This document shows, in pieces, positions 54,862-64,000 of a stretch of 64,000 nt of DNA. How positions within the stretch are numbered: position 1 is the stretch's first letter; the number at the start of each line of letters is the position of its first letter. The stretch comes from Tolypocladium sp. Sup5 PDA-1 (lineage: Eukaryota > Ascomycota > Sordariomycetes > Hypocreales > Ophiocordycipitaceae), in assembly GCA_000750105.3 (NCBI GenBank), contig JPHH03000034.1, positions 62,001-126,000 of the forward strand, written 5' to 3'. A program made the position numbers and the translations under genes. Below the pieces are notes generated by a model. It saw only the letters and a program-made list of their open reading frames with translations, was not told the origin of the DNA and did not search any database.

Positions 54862-57800
54862 ATGCCGTCACCGGCCCCCATCGCCATCGTTGGCATGTCT
54901 TGCCGCCTGTCGGGAGACGTGTCGACGATGGATGACCTATGGACCATGATATCGCGCTGCCGTGATGGCTGGAGTCCTATACCCACGGACAGGTTCTCCA
55001 GCGACGCCTACCGCCATCCAAATCCACAGAAAAAGGGTTGCTTCAACCAAAAGGGAGGCTACTTCATGCGTCATGACCTCTCAAGATTCGATGCGCCCTT
55101 CTTCCAAATAACCAAACAGGAAGCTATGGCTATGGGTATGATCTCCTTGTACTATACCTACCTGCGAAAGACGGTGATATGCATTGATTGACTGACACAA
55201 TCCTGCATCACAGATCCGCAGCAGCGCCAACTCTTGGAGTGTACATACGAGGCGCTCGAAAATGCTGGGTTTCCAAAAGAGTCCATTGCTGGGCGCGACA
55301 TGGGTGTCTTTATTGGCGGCACATCATCTGATTACCGCGTGGGCACACTGAGAGACTTGCATCAAGTCCCCATGTTTGATGCTACCGGCAACCACCAGTC
55401 AATTCAGGCTGGCCGCATCTCGTATTACTTTGACCTCCGCGGCCCTTGCTTCGCGGTGGATACAGCATGTTCATCCAGCCTTTACGCCCTGCACTCGGCC
55501 GTACAGAGCATCCGCTCGGGCGAGTCCGATTCGGCTATCGTGGCGGGATGCAGCTTGCACCTGCAGCCGGATGACATGATCTCGATGTCCATGCTGGGGT
55601 AGATTCCACCGCAACCTGTGCCAATGCCAAATAAAGCTGACCACGCAATACAGAATCTTCAATGATGATGGCAGGACATTCGCATTTGATCACCGCGCCA
55701 AGTCTGGCTTTGCGCGAGGCGAAGGGGTGGGATGTCTCGTCCTCAAGCCTCTGGACCAGGCACTCAAGGACAATGATAAGATTCGCTCAGTCATTGTCAA
55801 CACTGGCACCGGCCAAGATGGCAAGACTATGGGTAGGCGATAACCTTCTGCTCAATGGCACTGTGGATCTGACCGAGTTCTTAGGCCTATCAACCCCCAA
55901 TGGTGATGCCCAAGAGCGGCTTATACGCGAAGTCTACGCCCGGGCGGGTATCTCACCTGAACGAACTGGATTTGTTGAAGCCCATGGCACTGGTACCAAG
56001 GTTGGCGACCCCATTGAGGCTGGTGCCATATACCGCGTCTTTGGCTCTGGCCGGACAAAGAGATTTCCCCTGTACATGGGGTCCGTGAAGACCAACGTTG
56101 GCCATCTAGAGAACGCAAGTGGTATTATCGCCATTATCAAGGCGTCCCTGATGCTCGAGAAAGGTTTCATTCTGCCCAACGTCAACTTCGAAAAGGCCAA
56201 TGAAGAAACCCCACTGGACGAGTGGAATATCAAGGTTCCTATCAATATCCGTCCCTGGCCAAAGGACAAGCAGTTCATCAGCGTCAATAACTTTGGCTTT
56301 GGAGGTTCTAACGCCCACGCCGTCTTGGAGCGCCCGCCATTTTCTCTATCAGACCTTCCGCAAGAGTCCAAGAATGAGACACCAAAGTTGTTTGTTCTCT
56401 GCGCGAACGATGACGGGGCAATCAAGCGCGTGGCTTTGCAGATGGCCACGTACATCGAGCAGCATCCAGAGATCTTCCAGAAGCGCCTGCCGAGAGACAT
56501 GGCTTACACTCTTGGAGAGAGGCGAACCCATCTGCCTTGGCGCATTGCCATCACAGCGACATCGTGCGACGAGCTCGCCATATCGCTCACCAGTGCTGCG
56601 ACCATTCCCAGGCGAGCGACCACCGTTCCCAGGTTGGCTTTCGTGTATACGGGCCAAGGAGCGCAATGGCCTCAAATGGGCCAAGAGCTCATGGAGACGC
56701 ATCCCGTCTTTGCGAATACCATCAGAGCTGCCGCAGAGTGTCTTGAGCGTCTAGGCGCCGACTTTTCTCTACTACATGAATTGTCAAAGAGTAAAGAGTC
56801 CAACGTCAGCCATGCACACATCTCCCAGCCGGTCTGTACGGCTATCCAGCTCGGACTTACAGCGCTGCTCTCATCCTGGGGAGTCAAACCTTCCATGACA
56901 ATGGGCCACTCTAGTGGCGAAATTGCCGCCGCCTATGCTACCGGGGCCATAAGTCTCGATGATGCCATGGCTATTGCCTACCATCGCGGCCAGGTTGCCG
57001 CCAACTTGAAGACGAAGCATCCGGACCTGCGCGGGGCCATGCTTGCTATCGGCGCTGGACCCGCCGAAGTCAAGAAGATTATCAAGCTCCTTGGCCTAAA
57101 CGATATCAACGTCGCATGCGAGAACTCGCCCAACTCGGTGACGGTATCGGGAGATAATAGCGCCGTCGACCTGCTCGCCCGCGAGCTTGAGAGCCGAAGC
57201 TTATTCAGCCGCAAACTACGTGTTGATGTGGCGTACCATTCGTCTCACATGAAGCTTATCGCAGACGATTACATGGATGCCATCAAGGACGTGAATTCGA
57301 AGCAGGCAAGCAATGATGTGGCCTTTTTTTCGTCACTCCTGGGGAAGCGGAGCGACGTAAAATTGTTTGAGGCGTCTTATTGGGTCGAGAACTTGACGAA
57401 ACCTGTATTATTCTCTACCGCTTTGCAAACGCTGTACGCCGAGTGCAAGCCGGACGTCATTGTCGAGGTTGGCCCGCACTCTGCTCTTGAAGGTCCCATC
57501 AAGCAGATCCTCAAGGGCATCAGCCAGCAAGCAGCGTCGGAAGTCAAGTACTTTCCGTCCCTGGTCAGGAACCAGAACGCTACAGCAACGACGCTGAAGC
57601 TTGCCGGAAACCTATTTACGCATGGCCATTCTCTCAACTTCGGCGCCGTCAACCAGACCGACGCCAGTATGCAGAAGCCTACCGTTATTACGGACTTTCC
57701 TCCATATCCATGGTCTGACCATAAATACTGGTTCGAGTCGCGCACCAGCAAACAGCATCGTCTCAAGCCGTTTGCTCGCCATGACCTTCTTGGCACTCTG

Positions 57801-60800
57801 GAAGATGCCTATAGCGATGCTGAGCCAATCTGGCGTAATGTTCTCTCGACTACCGATGTGCCATGGCTGGGGGATCATCGAATGCAGTCATTAACCACAT
57901 TTCCACTTGCTGGATACCTATGCATGGCCGTCGAGGCTGCATCCCAGAGGTCCCAGCTCCGGGGCCTCACTCGGCAGCAAATTGCTGGTTTCCGTCTGCG
58001 AGAAGTCCAGGCATCGAAGGCTCTGATACTAGACGATGGCACCCAATACGAGACTGTGGTTTCCCTCAGGGCGTATGCCGAAGGAACTAGGTCGTACTCT
58101 GACGATTGGGATGAGTTTCGCATATCTTCGTGGGCTTCGAGCAGGGGCTGGCTAGAGCATTGTCGTGGTCTCATCAGCGTCAAGAAGCAGTCAGCCACCA
58201 ACCCGATCAGCAGCCTTGAGCAACGGGATGCAAATGTTCGTCGGCAGCAAGCTAAGAATCTCAATCATCCGATATCGCTTGAGAAGTTCTACACTGAGCT
58301 TGGGGATCGCGGCGCTGGATACAGATCTGTCTTTACACTGCAAACCAATGGTGGCCTTGAGACCAACAGCGGATACTCTAGGTGCGGCGTTGCTGTTCCT
58401 GATACCTCGTCCATCATGCCCATGTCCTACGAGACACCATCCATCCTGCCGACGGCATTCATAGATCTCTTCTTTCAACTTACTTTCCCGATTCTTGGCG
58501 CAGGGCGCGGCGAGATGCCAACGCTCTTTATGCCCTCTGCCATCCGAGAGGTCGACATTACTGGCGTCGTACCGAATCAGCCCGGCGATCAGGTTCAAGT
58601 GGTTGCCTACGGGCTTCTAGATCCTTCCAGCGTTGGTCCTGTCGACTTTTGCATTGATGCCTGGCACGCTACACAGATTGACCCTGTGGTTAAGATTGCA
58701 GGTTTCAGGATGACTCCCGTGAACAGCGATGTTGCAGAGAGACACGTTCCGCGGCCACTATGCTACAAAGTCCAATGGCAGCCTCTGGTTCAAAACAAAG
58801 GCCAGGCTAATGACAGCCAGGAATCCGCGAGTAATAGCAAGGTCCATCGGTCTATGAATGGAAACAATGAGATGGCCAATGGCAGCACCCCAGGTGAGGG
58901 ACAGAGTGACACCATTGCCCATCGTCCCAAGCAACCCGAAATTCTCACAAACGGCCAACACGCCAATGGCGAGGTCAGGTTAAATGACAATGGGCACTTG
59001 AATGGCGGGCCTGTCGAAGTCAATGGCCACAGTCCCGATGAGAAGACCGCTCAAGTCAACCTGTCCAGGGATGCCACGAGACTTAGCCGAGGCGAAGTGT
59101 CAAGCCTAGATAGCCAGAACGGCGGCATTCCGACAACGAACGGGAAAGGAGAGCATGGCAAGAAAGATCTAAAACTTGATGAGAAGAATGGCACCAATGG
59201 CCACAACGGAGCGTCAGTTGCCGGCGACATCACAGACGCCAACATCACCGTCATAACCGACAGGGCAAAGTCAGACCCCCTCGTCACTGCGCTCGCAGGA
59301 CTTGTCGACTTGCATTCTGGCAATGAACCTGTCATCTCTACTCTTTCTAGTCTTACGCCTTCGCCTACTGCCCGGTACATATGCTTGGCCGAGCTTGACG
59401 CACCAGTGCTGCTCGACATGAAGGCAGAGACTTTTGAGCGTGTTCAAAACCTGCTCCTGACATGCTCTTCAATGCTTTGGGTCAGCATCGGGGCCTATCG
59501 CTTTGCAGAAAGGCCAGAAAACAACATTGCGCAAGGACTTCTGCGCACCGTTCGTTCCGAGGTTGGCCAGGTGGCAGCCAGCCTCGACTTGGACACCAAC
59601 TCTAAGCTTGATGCTTCGGATCGCGCCAAACTAATTCTGGATGCCCTCAGAGCATCACTTTCAACTTCAAGAGATGGGTCGGTTTCGGATTACGAGTTTG
59701 CCGAAGAAGGAGGCCAACTCGTTGTTCCCCGTATCGTGGAGCAGGACGAAATGAACCTCGGCCTCTTCCGTGAGACGCAGTCCTCGGCGCCATATCTACA
59801 AAACTTTGAGCAGCCAGGTCGCCGCCTCAAAGTGGTCATCGGAACCTTTGGCGCCCTCGATTCGTTGTACTGGCAAGACGAGGCCGAAGTGCCTTTAAAA
59901 GACGACGAAATCGAGATCAAGATTGCAGCCACGGGTATGAACTTCAAAGATGTTGTCATCGCCATGGGACAAGTTTCTAGCCCATATCTTGGCGTTGAAT
60001 GCAGCGGCACTGTCTCACGCGTGGGATCAAAGGTCGACTCCCTCCACGTCGGCGATCGCGTTTGTACCATGTCCTTGGGGGCGTACGGCACTTACACCAG
60101 GTGTCCCGCCACCAGCGCGGCCCTCATTCCTAGGGAAATGAGTTTCGAGCTCGCGGCCTCTGTACCAGTCGTGTATAGCACCGCTTATTATGGAATGATG
60201 GATCTTGCACGTATAGAGCCTGGCGAGAAAATCCTCATCCACGCCGCCTCTGGTGGTGTCGGACAAGCCGCCATCCAGCTCGCCCAGATGGTTGGTGCAG
60301 AGATTTACGCTACCGTCGGCAGCGTAGAGAAGAAGCAATTGCTCATTGATGCATACTCTATTCCCGAAGAGCGCATATTCTACAGCCGAAGCACAGACTT
60401 TGGTCCTGCGGTGCGGGCGGCCACATACGGCAGAGGTGTCGATGTTATTATCAACTCTCTTGCTGGTGACCTTTTACGCGAGACGTGGGAATGCCTGGCG
60501 CCATTTGGACGTTTCGTGGAAATTGGCAAGAGAGACATTATATCAAACACGAGGCTGGAGATGGCCAAATTCGAGCAAAATTGCACCTTTTGCTCAGTCG
60601 ACTTGACGCTCGTCGCTGCCGAACGACCAAAGATTATGGGCAGAGTGCTAAAGGCCGTGATGGACCTACTCCGCAAGAATATCATCCGACCCATTGGCCC
60701 CATCTGGACAGTTGGAATTTCAGAGGTTGAACCTGCCTTGCGCAGGTTACAGAGCGGCAAAACATCTGGCAAGGTCATCGTGAGCCACCTCATCCCCAAC

Positions 60801-62095
60801 CAGCAGGTCAAGGTAAGACTCAACAAAGCTGCAAACTTGCTTCTGTCCTGGCTAACGGGTATCATTTACAGGCAACTCATCCGAAAACTCCCGCTTCTCT
60901 TATGAGAGAAGGTGCCACGTATGTCATTGTCGGTGGCACTGGGGGCATTGGCCGTTCCATGGCCAGAAGAATGGTTCAACGAGGCGCTCGTCACATTGTC
61001 TTGCTTTCACGAAGGTACAACGTCACTACTGAGCTAGAGAAACTTATCCAAGAAAGCCGAGAGCTTGGGGCTTTTATTCACATCAAGCAATGCGACGCCT
61101 CGGATGAAGCCCGAGTTAGTGGCCTCGTCGCAGACATTGGAAGGACGATGCCTCCTATCCGTGGCGTCATCCATGCAGCCATGGTGCTCAAGGTAGGCAC
61201 CCATTTATCATCGATCCGACGCATTGTCGCCGTTTGCTAATAAAACTAGGATATGCTATTCGAAAAGATGACGTTCGAGGATTATGATGCGGTTGCGCGG
61301 TCCAAGGTGCAGGGTGCCTGGAATTTTCACAATGCTCTTGCCAACCAGACACTCGACTTCTTTGTCTTGCTGTCCTCAGTTGCTGGCATCGTGGGTAACA
61401 GGGGCCAGGCAGCGTATGCAGCGGCAAACACCTTTCTCGATGCTTTTGCTTCATACCGACGCCGACACGGTCTCCCAGCCGTGTCGCTCAATCTAGCTGC
61501 CATCGAGGGTGTGGGCTACCTGGCAGAGAACGCCGCCAAGCAGTCGCAAGTCCTAAAGAACTTGTCTGGCAGCACCATGGGCGAGCCTGAGCTGCTAGCT
61601 CTGGTGGAAGCTGCTATCCAAGGCAAGGTTGGTAACTTCTGTGGGGACCAGTGCATCACTGGATTGGACTTTGCGGACCCGTCTTCACTGCCATATTATG
61701 CGTCGGACGGCAAGTTTTCTCTCCTTCGGGCACAAGCACTGGCTCAGGCAGCCCAGGATACCTCATCTGAGTCGGTGGAACTGGCTCTTTCACAAAAGCT
61801 TCGGCGCGCCTCGAACGCAGAGGAGGCCCAGGACATTGTGACTGTCGGTTTGCGGGACAAACTAGGGGCCATTCTCATGCTCCCGGCCGAAGTCATTGCC
61901 GCCAAGCAAGCGACGACATCCATTACTGCTTTTGGTCTGGACTCACTTACGGCAATTGAGCTGCGAAACTGGATTGGAAAGGAACTGAAAGCTCATTTGC
62001 AAGTGCTGGAACTCCTAACGAGTGGACTGTTGCGAGATTTGGCCGGGTTGGTGCTAAGAAAGACAAGGCTTGATGGAGTTTGGTCAAAGTCATAG
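54862..62095 (+). CDS. Highly reducing polyketide synthase, KS-AT-DH-ER-KR-ACP
   Basis: An iterative type I PKS that builds a reduced polyketide from acetyl- and malonyl-CoA. Six exons (54862-55135, 55214-55598, 55654-55832, 55885-60812, 60872-61192, 61250-62095) give 2310 aa. KS: Cys177 in DTACSSS, His313 in EAHGTGT, His353 in NVGHLE. AT: Ser622 in GHSSGE. DH: His944 in GDHRMQSLTTFP, where the usual HxxxGxxxxP has Ser for Gly. ER: NADPH site HAASGGVGQAA (about 1732). KR: GGTGGIG (about 1943-1949), then Ser2072, Tyr2085 and Asn2089. ACP: Ser2261 in FGLDSLTAIE. No C-methyltransferase domain is present; an Asn/Gly/His-rich linker (about 1250-1405) takes its place. There is no thioesterase or reductase domain at the end, so release needs a partner, probably the divergent FSH hydrolase. 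All catalytic residues are present, so an active enzyme is expected. Confidence 0.95.
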
Positions 62096-64000
62096 CAGAA
62101 GCGGAATGGAGCGTCAGTATACGTATCATCAATCAAATGTATAAAAAAGGTCTTGTATCAACTTCCTCCTTAAATTTTAGCAGTCGAGATCTCCGACCGG
62201 TTTGAAAGCGGCACGCCGTGGCCTGCGTCTGCACTCGTATGCCTGCGCCGCGCAGCTCAAGCAGCGCCTGGCTGCCTGCGAGGGTTCACACATCGAGGTC
62301 GAGTGTAGTAATTCAGTTGGAACTGAGAATCGATTAAGCCCTAGTATAGTTCAGTTCTAGATACAAGACGCAACGTAAGGAAGCAAGAGAAAGCCAAAGA
62401 AGCTTCTTGGCGAACAGGATACGACTAGGGAACCACTTGCAAAGTCAGCATCGGCTACATGGTTCGTGATACTTCTGACAATTTGATCTTACTTACGTCT
62501 GCACAGTCCACGGTGCAGGTGTAGACCGTCGTGAGCACTCCATGGCTTGAGACAGATGAGGCGTAATACGACCAGCACAAGCAAAGCATGAATGTGCCGT
62601 GATAGGCGCACTTTTGGAAACTTATTCCCACGGATCCACAGACACGGGGAGGGCCGACAAGGACGTATTCGTCCAGAGTCCCTGACGCCATACGGGGTAC
62701 TCTAGTCACAAGACCTCTCCTTTACAACAGTGACAAGAATCCAAAAGCATACCTTGCCCCCGAAGGGCCTGCCATCAATCTAGACCTTTTCAACAAAGAT
62801 ACGGACGAGACGATGCTCATCAGCATGACGCCGACGGCATCCCGAAATCCAAAAAGCAGATGTACGCCGATCGAAATGCCCAAATAAGTACAACGATTAG
62901 GCGTATGCTCGGCAAAAATTCCACCGTGCTCCCCTACGCGTATGTTACAGAATGGCTTCCTTAGGCGGTCTGGGGTGCTGGCCCGGCCAGGCCTGACGGC
63001 CCCTTGCCCCGGCCCGGCAGCCGGATCGTTGCTTTCCCAGGCTCTAGTCCGGGCATGTGCTTGTTTCAGTACGATCCGAACAGCAACGGAAATGGCCAGG
63101 CGTCCTGGCGGTTCTTTTACGAAAATATGTACAGGAAAAGGAGGATGAAACAAAGGCGGTCAAGCCAATGATGTTAGTGACGGTTCAATACTTGACCAAT
63201 TGCGAAATAGCATGATGCAGACCTTGGCCAAAAACAAGTCGAGAGGGAACGGCTATTCAAAGAGACATTGTTATAGATGCGGTTTCGTACGTACGCCGCT
63301 CAAGATTGAACTGATTATATGTAGGAATGGTTCTCATTCTGGATATGCTGAGTATCGCTTTTCTCCCCAAAATTTCGGCACGAGCTTTCATTGTGCACTC
63401 GCTTCTTCGAGCCAAATGTTCTGTACGTACTTAAGGACATGGTGTAGGAGGAGTTGTCACTTCCCAGGCTGGTATGCGTGGCTCGTGTGTGCTCAATGAG
63501 ATCTGCTTAGTACATTGGGCTTCTCTCTCTACCCTAATACCAATACGCCTTCATTCGAACTAGGCCAAGACTATAACTTCGAATGCCTTGCAACCCAATG
63601 CTTCCGTCTCCATATTCGGCCAGGAAGTTCGACTGAACGCCGTTGAAGTCCCGGATTTTTGGCTGTGGCCTCCTTGGCCTATTCGGCTGACCTCACCGGA
63701 CGCCTTCGGTCCGTTGAGGGCTTCAGAGAAGGTAAAACCCTAAGCGGACAACAGGCTCGACTTCATCCACTAGCGATGGCCAAAGACCTCGATCAAAGCT
63801 ACAAAAATTCATTTACGACTCCAACTTCTGGCCTTGACTTTCTTCCGAACTGCCGTCGCGCCGGGCTCGCCTTGTCCCGCCGTCAAATATCCTCAAGTAC
63901 CCTTCGAGCCGCCGCCATTTCCTAATAAAAAAGAACCCTCCTTTAGTGCTGGCTCCTCACCATTCAATGACATAGATCTTGCTTTGGCCCTTCGAGCAGT
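62096..64000. other. Right-edge region after the PKS
   Basis: About 1.9 kb with no clear gene apart from one weak candidate listed separately. A further cluster gene could begin beyond the edge. Confidence 0.5.
62334..62691 (-). CDS. Possible small Cys-rich protein, doubtful
   Basis: A two-exon model (62691-62497, 62435-62334) with a good gtaagt donor and gctgac branch point gives 98 aa. Exon 1 contains seven Cys and has G/C-rich third positions; exon 2 is hydrophobic and basic. No family was recognised and no signal peptide is clear. It may be a chance ORF. Confidence 0.25.

Noticed and set aside
55662..55884. Apparent frameshift in the PKS ketosynthase
   Set aside because: A 52-bp intron (55833-55884) with gtaggc donor, ctgac branch point and ttag acceptor restores the frame, so no mutation is needed.

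Overview
The window is nuclear DNA of a filamentous ascomycete, most likely a sordariomycete and possibly Hypocreales. Genes carry short introns (46-111 bp) with GTRNGT donors, CTRAC-like branch points and YAG acceptors. Coding sequence is rich in G/C at third positions, and the families present (CYP52, fungal OPT, GOOX-like flavoproteins, highly reducing PKS, FSH hydrolase) are typical of Pezizomycotina. All splice models here were read by eye from the sequence and checked for frame.

Left part (0.4-10.7 kb): a compact polysaccharide locus. It holds a processive GT2 chitin-synthase-like enzyme (-), a secreted CE4 deacetylase with three chitin-binding modules (-), and an intronless nucleotide-sugar dehydrogenase of the bacterial WecC/WbpA type (+). 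A CYP52-like P450 (-) follows. Together the first three could make, oxidise and deacetylate an uronic-acid-containing amino-sugar polymer (inference).

Middle part (10.7-31.5 kb): a decayed reverse-transcriptase fragment, a bicovalent-type FAD oxidase, a mitochondrial ThDP enzyme, a divergent PHO80-like cyclin with an uORF, a coiled-coil orphan, and a 4 kb stretch with no convincing gene.

Metal and peptide uptake part (31.5-40.3 kb): an OPT-family transporter (-), a small multi-span membrane protein (-), a ferric/cupric reductase (-) and, divergently, a GPI-anchored BIM1-like copper protein (+). The reductase/BIM1 pair resembles a copper-acquisition module.

Right part (41.3-62.1 kb): a candidate secondary-metabolite cluster. 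It contains an ABCC exporter with a 62-bp minisatellite just upstream of its start (+), a BBE-like FAD oxidase (-), a class I methyltransferase (-), a TauD/TfdA dioxygenase (+), a LovG-like FSH serine hydrolase (-) and, divergent from it, a KS-AT-DH-ER-KR-ACP polyketide synthase (+). A simple reading is that the PKS builds a reduced chain, the hydrolase releases it, the tailoring enzymes decorate it and the ABC pump exports it. No pathway regulator lies in the window, and the final 1.9 kb holds at most one tiny gene.
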